Part shown: positions 17,200 through 25,721 of the stretch, one piece after another
How the letters are laid out: every line of letters starts with the position of its first letter
Numbering within the stretch: position 1 is the first letter of the stretch
Assembly (NCBI GenBank): GCA_034421995.1
Contig: DAOUJY010000094.1
Span: 1 to 63,836, forward strand
Origin: Bin87 sp034421995
GTDB taxonomy: Bacteria > Chloroflexota > Dehalococcoidia > Lucifugimonadales > UBA3495
Reading direction: 5' to 3'
DNA: 63,836 bases
Position numbers and translations under genes: made by a program
The notes under the pieces: generated by a model
The model's database searches: none
The model's input: only the letters and a program-made list of their open reading frames with translations
Told to the model about the DNA's origin: nothing

Positions 17200-18180
17200 T
17201 CAGTAGAGGTGGCAAGCCACGCGGTGGCCGGGGGAAACTTCCTTGTCCACGGGCGCCTCTTCGGAGCATTGGGGCATCGCAAAGGGACAGCGCGGGTGGA
17301 AACGGCATCCGGTGGGCGGGTTGATGGGCGACGGCACCTCGCCCTGCAGCACGATGTCCTCCCGGATCAGGTCCGGGTGTGAGGGCAAAGCCGCCGAGAA
17401 CAGCGCCTTGGTGTAAGGGTGCAGCGCGTTGTTGTAAAGCTCCTCGGTCTCGGCAAATTCCACGATCTGCCCGAGGTACATCACCGCCGTCTGGTGGGCC
17501 ATGTAGCGGACCGTCGCCAAGTTGTGGGCGATGAGCAGGTAGCTGACGTTGTACTGCTCCTGCAGGTCCTTCAGCAGGTTCATCACCTGGGCGCGAATCG
17601 ACACATCCAGGGCGGAAACCGGCTCGTCGAGCACGATTAGCTTGGGATACGAGACCAGGGCTGACGCCACGGCGATACGTTGGCGTTGTCCGCCGCTGAA
17701 CTCGTGGGGATAGTTGTTCGCCTGCTGCGAATGCAGACCGACCTGAGCCAGCACTTCCGCCACCCGTTCATTTTTCTCCTGGGTAGTGACGTTTCGGTTC
17801 ACCACCAGGGGTTCCGAAACGATGTCCCTGACCCTCATGCGCGGGCTGAGCGAGGACCACGGGTCCTGGAAAACGGCTTGAACTGTGGTCCGATACTCCT
17901 GGAGTTGGGCGCCGCGGAAGGTGTTGATGTCTTCGCCTTCAAGCAGGATTTCACCCTCGGTAGGGCGTTCCAGCCGCAGCAGAAGCTTGCTGGTCGTCGT
18001 TTTTCCGCAACCCGATTCCCCCACCAGTCCCAGGGTCTCGCCCTGCTTGATGGTGAAGGAGATCCCGTCCACCGCCTGCACGTAGCCGATGGTCTTCATC
18101 ATTATGAGGCCCTTGGTGACCGGGAAATATTTCTTGAGCCCGGTGACCTCGAGCAGCGTATCGTTGGTGGCGACTGCCAT
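17200..18180 (-). CDS. Peptide ABC transporter ATPase (OppF/DppF type)
   Basis: The 326-residue ATP-binding subunit drives import of peptides or related solutes at the inner face of the membrane. It has Walker A GESGCGKTTT, signature LSGGQ-like FSGGQRQRIAVA, Walker B LIVLDEPVSALD, and the C-terminal oligopeptide-transporter extension with Cys residues (CRFHPRCPFAMPQC), which in the family can bind an Fe-S cluster. It is the last gene of the operon that starts at 27713. Together with OppD (18234-19277) it is the only ATPase pair for two permease sets. Confidence 0.96.
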   Translation of the reverse strand: MAVATNDTLLEVTGLKKYFPVTKGLIMMKTIGYVQAVDGISFTIKQGETLGLVGESGCGKTTTSKLLLRLERPTEGEILLEGEDINTFRGAQLQEYRTTVQAVFQDPWSSLSPRMRVRDIVSEPLVVNRNVTTQEKNERVAEVLAQVGLHSQQANNYPHEFSGGQRQRIAVASALVSYPKLIVLDEPVSALDVSIRAQVMNLLKDLQEQYNVSYLLIAHNLATVRYMAHQTAVMYLGQIVEFAETEELYNNALHPYTKALFSAALPSHPDLIREDIVLQGEVPSPINPPTGCRFHPRCPFAMPQCSEEAPVDKEVSPGHRVACHLY

Positions 18181-18233
18181 GATCGACGCGACCTCCTCTA
18201 TCTGGTTTCAAAGTTGAAGTAGCTGGGGCGCCC

Positions 18234-19277
18234 TTAGCCGCTGGTGCCGGTGGGAGCGACGAACTCGGCGATGGGCGTCCCCTCCCAGTCGGAACCCAGG
18301 GCCCAGCAGTCGGCGTAGTGCCCTTCATCTATCTGGACCGACGACGGATAGCCGTTGATGCACTTGTCGGTGGCATACTCGCACCGGGGGGCGAACCGGC
18401 AACCTTCGGGAAGGTTGGAAAGCAGCGGCGGCTGCCCTTCAATGGAAAAGAGCCGGTCCACCCGCTCCTCTAACTTGGGCACCGAGTTGATCAACGCCTG
18501 GGTGTAGGGATGGGCCGGACGGCTAAAGATGTCGCGCACGTCGCCCTGCTCAATGATGCGCCCAGCGTACATCACCGCCACCCGGTCGCACATACGGGCG
18601 ACCACGCCAAAGTCGTGGGTGATGAAGATGATAGCAAGTCCGGTCTCCGCCTGGATTTCCTTCAGGAGCCGCAGGTACTGCAATTGAATGGTGACGTCCA
18701 GCGCGGTGGTCGGCTCGTCGGCGATGATGATACCCGGCTCGCAGGACATGGCGATGGCTCCGACGACGCGCTGCTTCATGCCGCCGGACATCTGGTGCGG
18801 GTAGTCTTCCAGGCGACGCTCGGGAGCGGCCACGTTGACCTTGCGCAAAGCGTCAACGGCGCGGCCCAGCATCGAGCTCTTGTTTTCCTTGTGGGCAATG
18901 CCCAGCGCCTCCCGCAGTTGGTTCCCGATGGTGAACACCGGATTGAGCGAGGTCTGCGGGTCCTGCAAGATCATAGAGATCTGACGGCCGCGCACGTCGC
19001 GCATTTCGTCTTCGCTCTTCTGCAGGATGTCCTCGCCGTTGAGGACGATTTGGCCCTCCACGATACGGCCGGCCGGTTTGGGCACCAGGCGCAGCAGCGA
19101 CAGCGCGGTCATGGTCTTGCCGCACCCGGACTCGCCGACTATGCCCAGCGTTTCCCCCTTCTTCAAGTTGAAGGAGATCCCGTCAACAGCTTTCACCACG
19201 GCGGCGCGAGTGAAAATGTAGGTTTTGAGGTCGTTGACCTCGAGAATGGTGTCGGTTGCGGTCTGTACAGCTGTCAT
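18234..19277 (-). CDS. Peptide ABC transporter ATPase (OppD/DppD type)
   Basis: The 347-residue second ATPase of the system has Walker A GESGCGKTMTA, signature MSGGMKQRVVGA, Walker B IIIADEPTTALD and the OppD-type C-terminal motif GCRFAPRCEYATDKC. It starts 3 bases after OppC1 ends, so the two are translationally coupled, and it precedes OppF by 53 bases. It should pair with OppF as a heterodimer serving both permease pairs (inference from the single copy). Confidence 0.96.
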   Translation of the reverse strand: MTAVQTATDTILEVNDLKTYIFTRAAVVKAVDGISFNLKKGETLGIVGESGCGKTMTALSLLRLVPKPAGRIVEGQIVLNGEDILQKSEDEMRDVRGRQISMILQDPQTSLNPVFTIGNQLREALGIAHKENKSSMLGRAVDALRKVNVAAPERRLEDYPHQMSGGMKQRVVGAIAMSCEPGIIIADEPTTALDVTIQLQYLRLLKEIQAETGLAIIFITHDFGVVARMCDRVAVMYAGRIIEQGDVRDIFSRPAHPYTQALINSVPKLEERVDRLFSIEGQPPLLSNLPEGCRFAPRCEYATDKCINGYPSSVQIDEGHYADCWALGSDWEGTPIAEFVAPTGTSG

Positions 19278-19280
19278 GGC

Positions 19281-20363
19281 CTAAATGTTCCTCAATTTGG
19301 GGTCGAGTCGGTCTCTTAGCCAGTCGCCCAGCAGGTTCATTGACAGTACGGTGAGCACAATCGCCAGACAGGGGAACAGGAATATCCACCATGCCGTGGT
19401 TATCAGGTCTCTGCCGTCTGCCACCATAACGCCCCAAGCCGGGGTCGGTGCGGGTATGCCGGCGCCCAGGAAGCTCAGGGTTGACTCCAAGATTATAACG
19501 TGTCCCACCTCCAACGTGGCTAATACTACCACTGTATTGACCAAATTGGGAAAAATGTGGCGCATCATGATCCGCGCGTTGGACGCGCCGGATACGCGGG
19601 CTCGGTCGATGAAGTCCTGCTGCTTGATGGCCAGGGCTTCTCCCCGGACGACGCGGGCGTACCTGGCCCACAACAGCACTGCGATCACCACGATCACCGT
19701 GGCGAAACCGGCGCCGATTGCGGCAACCAGCACCAGCGCCAACAGGATGGTCGGAAAGGCCAGCTTGATGTCAACGATCCGCATGATGATGGAGTCCGTT
19801 TTGCCGCCGCGATACGCGGCCAGCATACCCAGCAGCGTCCCCAGCCCTCCTCCCAGCAGGATGGCGAGGCTGGATACCAACAGCGAAACCCGGGCGCCGT
19901 GCATGATCCGGCTCAGGATGTCCCGGCCCTGCTTGTCGGTGCCCAATGGGTAGTTCATTGAGCCGCCTTGCTGCGCCTGGAAGCGGATCGTGTCCCCGGC
20001 ATTGACCGTGCCGTCTTCTCCGCCGGTGAGGAAGGTCGCTTCTCCCCGTTCAATCTTCCGCCGCGCGTTGGTCAGGCCGATTTCAACGTCCAGACGACTG
20101 CGGTCAGCGCGCTGCACCACCGTCCGTTCCTCAAAACTCTCGGAAACCCAGAACGGCGGCAGCTTGGCGTCGTTCAACTCTCCGATGCGGTGACTGTGCG
20201 GAGCCAACTGGTTGGCGAATATCGCCGGTATCACCAGCAACACCACCAGAACCGCTATCGGTATGAGCGGAAGTTGGCGTATCGCCCTGAAACCGTCGCC
20301 GAGTCGGCTGGAGGAACTTGGGGTTGCCGGCGCTGCGAGGTCCGGTGTTGTTACCGCTGCCAT
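19281..20363 (-). CDS. Peptide ABC transporter permease, OppC type, unit 1
   Basis: The 360-residue inner-membrane subunit has an N-terminal membrane helix (VLVVLLVIPAIFANQLAP), a long extracytoplasmic insert of about 90 residues, then five more helices. The EAA-type ATPase-contact loop reads RGEALAIKQQDFIDRARVSGASNARI. It is a clear paralogue of OppC2 (23491-24585), but its insert lacks the EF-hand-like loop found there. It has GAGG 6 bases before the ATG. Confidence 0.94.
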   Translation of the reverse strand: MAAVTTPDLAAPATPSSSSRLGDGFRAIRQLPLIPIAVLVVLLVIPAIFANQLAPHSHRIGELNDAKLPPFWVSESFEERTVVQRADRSRLDVEIGLTNARRKIERGEATFLTGGEDGTVNAGDTIRFQAQQGGSMNYPLGTDKQGRDILSRIMHGARVSLLVSSLAILLGGGLGTLLGMLAAYRGGKTDSIIMRIVDIKLAFPTILLALVLVAAIGAGFATVIVVIAVLLWARYARVVRGEALAIKQQDFIDRARVSGASNARIMMRHIFPNLVNTVVVLATLEVGHVIILESTLSFLGAGIPAPTPAWGVMVADGRDLITTAWWIFLFPCLAIVLTVLSMNLLGDWLRDRLDPKLRNI

Positions 20364-20417
20364 TTAGTACCTCAATCGTTGTTTCGATCCTGCCGCGATT
20401 ATATCCCCGCGACGAGG

Positions 20418-21338
20418 TTAGGAATACCTGATGCGCGGGTCAATGTACGCGTAGAGGACGTCCACCATGATGTTGATGATCACGAACGCCGCCGCGAACA
20501 GCAGCACCACCGCCTGCACCACCACGTAGTCGCGGAACAGGATCGCGTCAATCACCAACGCTCCCAACCCGGGCCAGGCGAAGACGGTCTCAATTACCAC
20601 CGAGCCGGTGATCAGTACCGCCCCGATCAACCCGAAATAGGTCAACGGCACAATCAGAGCGTTGCGGAAGCAATGTTTCCAGATCACCTTCCACTCGGCC
20701 ACGCCTTTGATCCGCGCCAGCTTGACGTACTCGGTGTCCAACACCTCCAGCATCGATGATCTGGTCAGACGCATTAACGCCGCCACGTTGTAGTAGCCCA
20801 GGGCCACCGCCGGCAGGATCATGTACTCTATCCCGCCGCTCCCGGAGGTGGGAAATATGTTCAACTGCACCGCGAATATCCACATCAGTATCAGCCCCAC
20901 CGCGAAGGACGGCGCCGATTGCCCCAGGATGGCGAACAGCTTTCCGCCGTAGTCGAAAGGAGTGTCTTTCTTGATGGCTACCAAAACCCCAATGGGGAAG
21001 GCGATAAACCCGCTCACCACCAGGGCCAAAGCCGACAGTTTGATGGTGTTGGGGAGACGCTCCATGATCAACTCGACGGCGGTGGAATTTGGCCACGCTA
21101 AGGCTTCTCCCATGTCGCCCTGGAACAATTTGCCCAGGTAGAGCAGGTACTGCATATGGAGCGGTTTATCCAGACCCCATTCTTCTTTGGTTAGCTGGAT
21201 CTGTTCTTCGGACGCTTCTTCCGGCAAAAGCACGTTGAGCGGATCGCCGGACACGCGGGCCAGCGCAAAGGTGACGGTGCTGATGACGAAAATCGCCAGG
21301 ATGCCCTGGGCGATCCGCCTGAGGATGTATCTCTGCAT
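20418..21338 (-). CDS. Peptide ABC transporter permease, OppB type, unit 1
   Basis: The 306-residue permease has about six membrane helices. It starts with MQRYILRRIAQGILAIFVIS and has the coupling loop LDTEYVKLARIKGVAEWKVIWKH facing the ATPases. It ends with the family's characteristic DVLYAYIDPRIRYS. It is paralogous to OppB2 (24657-25574), with near-identical coupling loops, which supports use of the same ATPases. It is separated from SBP1 by a hairpin-bearing 116-base gap. Confidence 0.94.
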   Translation of the reverse strand: MQRYILRRIAQGILAIFVISTVTFALARVSGDPLNVLLPEEASEEQIQLTKEEWGLDKPLHMQYLLYLGKLFQGDMGEALAWPNSTAVELIMERLPNTIKLSALALVVSGFIAFPIGVLVAIKKDTPFDYGGKLFAILGQSAPSFAVGLILMWIFAVQLNIFPTSGSGGIEYMILPAVALGYYNVAALMRLTRSSMLEVLDTEYVKLARIKGVAEWKVIWKHCFRNALIVPLTYFGLIGAVLITGSVVIETVFAWPGLGALVIDAILFRDYVVVQAVVLLFAAAFVIINIMVDVLYAYIDPRIRYS

Positions 21339-21376
21339 CGACCCTCCCCGGGTTAGTTACTAAATTGATCGAACAG

Positions 21377-21414
21377 CCTCCGGCATCGTTCTTGTACTGC
21401 AACGATACCGGAGG
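21377..21414 (-). promoter_or_regulatory. Intercistronic hairpin between SBP1 and OppB1
   Basis: A 14-base-pair stem with one mismatch, CCTCCGGCATCGTT / AACGATACCGGAGG, around a 10-base loop. It lies 41 bases after the SBP1 stop codon, with no following T-run. Its position fits a partial terminator or mRNA stabiliser giving more binding protein than permease, as is common in ABC operons. Confidence 0.65.
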
Positions 21415-21454
21415 AAACCAAAGCCGGAGCCGTCAACTCGGGAAATCCCGAACG

Positions 21455-23431
21455 TCAGTAACGCACGCCCTTGATGTGCTCGAGGTCGGTGAACTGACCA
21501 CCGTAGGGCCCCAGGTAGATATATTCCTCGACCACTTCGGGGTCAATCACCACTTGGACCGACAGCGTATGCAGCGGAATGGACGCCACTTCGTAGAACA
21601 GTTCGTCCGATACGGCGTGCCAGTGGCCTAGCTGCTCCTCGAAGTTGAGGGAGTTCAGCGCATTGTACGTATTCTGCCAAGCCGTGTCGCTGACGTAGAA
21701 GCGCATGAACCGCTCCGGGCTATATGCGAAGTGGATGGTCGGATGCGGCGGTTCGGCGTAGCCCCGGAAGGGGTACACGCAGCAGTTAGTGGTTGCGCCG
21801 CGGTATTCCTGCCGCCAGGCGGAGAACTCCATCTCGCGGATCTCCGTCTCCAGCCCGACGTTCTCCCACATCGCGGCGATGGCCACCACGTAGTCCTTCA
21901 TTTCGGGCAAGCCGCTCATCGTGTAGCTGATGATCGGCACGTGGAACCCGTTGGGATAACCGGCCTCGCTCAGCAACTCCCTGGCCGCCTCGGGATCGTA
22001 GCCGTAAAGTTCTTCCCATCTGCTTTCCCAATCAGGGTTATAGCCGGCGTATTCACCGCCGAAGGCTTCGGCGCTGGGGATCAGGCCGGCCACGCGACCC
22101 TCGGCCCCCTGCCCGTCGAAGATATTCTCGCGGATGGCGTCCCGATCGATGGCCTTGTTCATGGCCTGGCGAACCAGCTTGCCGGTCTCGCCGGGCGCGG
22201 CCCAGGGAACGGTGGGGTCGTAGGACGCAGCGGAGTATGGATCAAACGCCGGCCCTTCCTTGGTCGCATAGTAGAGACCGCCGAACACCATCATGCTGTT
22301 CACGGCCACCACTTGGCTTTCGGCGATGTCCAGGCCGTCGTCCAGGGCTTGACCCACCAACGCGCGGTCGATGGTGGCCAGGTGCGCTTCACGGGCCAGC
22401 ATAGCGGCCAGGCGGGTGGAAGCTTCCTCGATGATCTTGATTTCAATGCTGTCCCAGTCCGGGTCAACCCGATAGTGGTCGCCGGGCGCTCGTTCCCACA
22501 GCCAGCCAATGCCTTTCTCAAACTCGGCGAACTGGTAAGGGCCGAGGCGTGCCGGGCCTTCGTCCAGCAGGGTCTGCTCGCCGGCCGAGCAGAAACCTTC
22601 CAGGTGGGCAGCCACTTCGAAGGTTTCATAGTCCGCCGCGCCGTTGGGGCAGCCGGTGTCCCACTGGGACTTGCTGGTGATGGGGAGGCCGCGGTAGCCG
22701 GAAATCCAGTAGTCGAAGATCAACTCCGGCCGCGCGCCCATGGTGATGTTGATTTCGTGGTCACTGATGACTTCCGGTATCGCTTGCGGGTTGGTGCGGA
22801 AGTAGTCGGAGTAGGACGCGCCACAGGTCGGGTTGGTGTAGTAGTTCAGTGAATTGACAACGTCGTGGGCGGTGAACTCGCCGTACCCGAAGTGGAAGTT
22901 GACGTCCTCGCGAAGTTTGAAGTTCCAGGTACGTCCATCGTCGCTAACGCTCCAGTCGGTGGACAGTTGCGGCACCAGCGCGCCGGTGTAACGGTCGGCG
23001 TCCAGCATGAACTCGTGGGACGGCCGGTGCTGGCTGGTCGCGCTGCCGGTAACGTCGCAGTCCATGATGCCCTGGCGGGTCTGCTGCGAGAACAGGAACA
23101 CCAGGTCCTTGGTCGTAAGCTCGCCGGTGCGGGCTTCCGCTTCCGGCGTGGGCGTCGCTTCGGCCACCGGCGTGGAGCCCACGAAAGACGGCCTGGTGGG
23201 GGCTGACGTGGCCGGTGGCGGCGCCTGGGTTGCGGCCGCGGGAGCCGCCACCGGCGCCTCTGTGGCCGCCGCCGGCTGTGGCGCCGCCGCAGCGGGAGAC
23301 TCGGTGGCGGCAGGCGCGGCGACCGGCGCGGGAGCCTCCTGGGCTCCGCCACAGGCCACCGCGAAAAGCGCTGCCACCAGCGCCATGGCGGTCACAATCA
23401 TCGATAATCGGATTTTGATACGGCGGGTCAT
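21455..23431 (-). CDS. Peptide ABC transporter substrate-binding lipoprotein, unit 1
   Basis: About 658 residues, solute-binding protein family 5 (OppA/DppA). The ATG at 23431 is supported by GGAGG 6 bases upstream. A lipoprotein signal follows, with lipobox AVAC (Cys27), then a low-complexity Ala/Pro/Thr linker of about 70 residues that would hold the domain away from the membrane. The binding domain includes DGRTWNFKLREDVNFH and a conserved GELYGYDPE-like segment (ELYGYDPEAARELL). It is paralogous to SBP2 (25722-27713). Probable ligands are peptides, but opines, nickel or glycosides cannot be excluded. Confidence 0.93.
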   Translation of the reverse strand: MTRRIKIRLSMIVTAMALVAALFAVACGGAQEAPAPVAAPAATESPAAAAPQPAAATEAPVAAPAAATQAPPPATSAPTRPSFVGSTPVAEATPTPEAEARTGELTTKDLVFLFSQQTRQGIMDCDVTGSATSQHRPSHEFMLDADRYTGALVPQLSTDWSVSDDGRTWNFKLREDVNFHFGYGEFTAHDVVNSLNYYTNPTCGASYSDYFRTNPQAIPEVISDHEINITMGARPELIFDYWISGYRGLPITSKSQWDTGCPNGAADYETFEVAAHLEGFCSAGEQTLLDEGPARLGPYQFAEFEKGIGWLWERAPGDHYRVDPDWDSIEIKIIEEASTRLAAMLAREAHLATIDRALVGQALDDGLDIAESQVVAVNSMMVFGGLYYATKEGPAFDPYSAASYDPTVPWAAPGETGKLVRQAMNKAIDRDAIRENIFDGQGAEGRVAGLIPSAEAFGGEYAGYNPDWESRWEELYGYDPEAARELLSEAGYPNGFHVPIISYTMSGLPEMKDYVVAIAAMWENVGLETEIREMEFSAWRQEYRGATTNCCVYPFRGYAEPPHPTIHFAYSPERFMRFYVSDTAWQNTYNALNSLNFEEQLGHWHAVSDELFYEVASIPLHTLSVQVVIDPEVVEEYIYLGPYGGQFTDLEHIKGVRY

Positions 23432-23490
23432 GCAATCCTCCGGAGTTGAGATAAATGTAGCTTTTGCCAAAGGGCGGGTTGGCCGCTTGG

Positions 23491-24585
23491 CTAGACGTTC
23501 CTCAGCTTGGGGTCAAGCCGGTCGCGGAGCCAGTCGCCCAATAGGTTCATCGAGAGCACGGTGAGCACGATGGCCAGGCAGGGGAACATGAAGATCCACC
23601 AGGAACTGGTGATCACCTCCCGGCCGTCGGCGGCCATGAGGCCCCATGCCGGGTTGGGTCTTGGTATGCCGGCCCCGAGGAAGCTCAAAGTTGCTTCCAG
23701 GATTATGACGTGACCGACCTCCAGCGTCGCCAGCACGATCACCGTGTTGAAGACGTTGGGGAAAATGTGCTTCAGCATGATCCGCATATTGGAAGCGCCC
23801 GCGACCCTGGCGCGGTCGATAAAGTCCCGCTCCCGGATCGCCAGCGCCTCGCCGCGAATGACGCGGGCGTACCGCGCCCAGAGCAGCAGCGCAATGACGA
23901 TGACGACGGTGCTGAACCCGGAGCCGATGGCAACCACCAGCGTCAACGCCAGCAGAATAGACGGGAACGCCAGCTTGATGTCCACAATGCGCATGAGTAT
24001 GGCGTCCAGAAGACCGCCCCGGTACGCCGCCAGCATTCCCAGGGCAGTGCCCAGGAATCCGCCCAGCAAAATGGCCAGGCACGACACCGCCAGCGAAATC
24101 CGGGCGCCGTGCATCATTCGGCTCAATACGTCTCGTCCCAACTTGTCGGTGCCAAAGGGATACAGCCAGTCTCCGCCTTCTTCGACCCTCACCATGTACT
24201 CGCCGATGTCCGGCTCGCCGTTGCCGTTGGCGTCCTCCAAAGTGGACGCTCCGCTGGCCTGATTGCGTCGGGCATTGCTGATGCTGATTTCATTGGGGTT
24301 TTTGTCTTTAACCCGCTGCACGATCAGCTGCCTTTTTTCACTGTCGGCAACCCATCCGGGAGGCTCCAAAGCCCGTTCCAGGTCACCGATGGTGGAGTGG
24401 TGCGGGGCCAGCACGTCGGCGAAAATTGCCGGTATTACCAGCAGGAAAATCAGAATGAACGATGGGATCACCGGGAAACGGCGGAACTCCCGCCAGATGT
24501 TTCCCCAGGACCACCGGCGCGAATCCGGCGCAGCCCCGGCTAGTGCTTCAGCAGGGCCGCCGGGCGCGCCTGTCTGTACAGCCAT
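23491..24585 (-). CDS. Peptide ABC transporter permease, OppC type, unit 2, with EF-hand-like loop
   Basis: The 364-residue permease has the OppC layout: one helix (about 40-60), an extracytoplasmic insert (about 61-150), then five helices with coupling loop RGEALAIRERDFIDRARVAGASNMRI. The insert holds DANGNGEPDIGE (118-129), which matches a 12-residue EF-hand calcium loop with acidic or amide groups at positions 1, 3, 5, 9 and 12. The paralogue OppC1 lacks this exact pattern. GGAGGG precedes the ATG. Its stop is 59 bases from the SBP1 start. Confidence 0.94.
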   Translation of the reverse strand: MAVQTGAPGGPAEALAGAAPDSRRWSWGNIWREFRRFPVIPSFILIFLLVIPAIFADVLAPHHSTIGDLERALEPPGWVADSEKRQLIVQRVKDKNPNEISISNARRNQASGASTLEDANGNGEPDIGEYMVRVEEGGDWLYPFGTDKLGRDVLSRMMHGARISLAVSCLAILLGGFLGTALGMLAAYRGGLLDAILMRIVDIKLAFPSILLALTLVVAIGSGFSTVVIVIALLLWARYARVIRGEALAIRERDFIDRARVAGASNMRIMLKHIFPNVFNTVIVLATLEVGHVIILEATLSFLGAGIPRPNPAWGLMAADGREVITSSWWIFMFPCLAIVLTVLSMNLLGDWLRDRLDPKLRNV

Positions 24586-24656
24586 GTGTGTTCCCTCCCC
24601 AGCTTTACAGCATCAAAACGGGTCTGCCGTCGTGAAATTCCAGAAGTCGCCGGCCT

Positions 24657-25574
24657 CTAGCCGTAACGAATGCGCGGGTCAACATAGGCATAGGTGATGT
24701 CGGTAATGATGTTGATGCCGATGTACAGCAGCGCGAACAGCATCACCACCGCTTGGACGACGATGTGGTCCTTGGAGTTGATGGCCTCAATCACCATGAG
24801 ACCTAGGCCCGGGTATGCGAACACGGTTTCTATAACCACCGAGCCGGTGATCAGGATCGCAAAAATCAGGCTGAAATAGGTCAGCGGTCCGATCAGCGCA
24901 TTGCGGAAGCAGTGCTTCCAGATGATTTTCCACTCCGGTATGCCCTTGATGCGGGCCAGCTTCACGTATTCTGTGTCCAGCACGTCCAGCATCGAGGATC
25001 GGGTCAGGCGCATGATGGCTGCTACGTTGTAATAGCCCAGCGCTAATCCGGGCAGTATCAGATGTCTGAACCCGCCTTTGCCCGAAGTAGGCAGCCAGCC
25101 GAACTGGACGGCGAAGAGCCACATCAGAATCAGGCCCACCGCGAAAGTCGGCGCGGACTGTCCTAATATGGCGAACATTTTGCCGCCCACGTCGAACCAC
25201 GAGTCCTTCTTGACCGCTGATAATACGCCAATCGGGAACGCAATTATCCCGGTCACGATCAACGCGACCGCGGACAGCTGAATTGTCGCCGGTAGCCTCT
25301 CGACTATCAATTCGATTACCGGACGATCCCACCGGAATGACACTCCCAGATCCCCGGTCAGCAGCCGGCGCATATACGTGAAGTACTGGACGTGCAGTGG
25401 TTTATCCAAGCCCCAACTCTGCCGGAGCCGCTCGATCTGTTCCTTGCCCGCTTCGTCGTCCAGGATGGCGGCCAAGGGATCGCCCGCCACACGTGACAGC
25501 GAGAAGACAATCAGGCTGATGACGAACACCGCCAGCAGTCCCTGCAAAATCCTCAGCACAATGAATCGCTGCAT
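24657..25574 (-). CDS. Peptide ABC transporter permease, OppB type, unit 2
   Basis: The 305-residue permease closely resembles OppB1, with the same start (MQRFIVLRILQGLLAVFVIS), coupling loop (LDTEYVKLARIKGIPEWKIIWKH) and end (ITYAYVDPRIRYG). GGTGGGAG lies before the ATG. It follows SBP2 after a 147-base gap with a hairpin and precedes OppC2 by 71 bases. The order SBP-B-C is the same in both units, so a whole three-gene block was duplicated. Confidence 0.94.
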   Translation of the reverse strand: MQRFIVLRILQGLLAVFVISLIVFSLSRVAGDPLAAILDDEAGKEQIERLRQSWGLDKPLHVQYFTYMRRLLTGDLGVSFRWDRPVIELIVERLPATIQLSAVALIVTGIIAFPIGVLSAVKKDSWFDVGGKMFAILGQSAPTFAVGLILMWLFAVQFGWLPTSGKGGFRHLILPGLALGYYNVAAIMRLTRSSMLDVLDTEYVKLARIKGIPEWKIIWKHCFRNALIGPLTYFSLIFAILITGSVVIETVFAYPGLGLMVIEAINSKDHIVVQAVVMLFALLYIGINIITDITYAYVDPRIRYG

Positions 25575-25655
25575 GATACTGCTCCCACCTTACCGTCGAA
25601 CGGTTGCGCTGGATCCCTCTTGCCGTCGAATTTTTCAGTGCGATTCGTTGCAATG

Positions 25656-25691
25656 CCCCTGACGCCTATCCTGGGGATGCGACGTCAGGGG
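25656..25691 (-). promoter_or_regulatory. Intercistronic hairpin between SBP2 and OppB2
   Basis: Nine-base-pair perfect stem CCCCTGACG / CGTCAGGGG (25656-25664 with 25683-25691) with an 18-base loop, about 30 bases after the SBP2 stop. It is positioned like the hairpin after SBP1 but unrelated in sequence, which suggests a conserved function (differential expression) rather than mere duplication. Confidence 0.55.
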
Positions 25692-25721
25692 TCTGTATGG
25701 CTCGGGTCGCCCCGACTGGCG

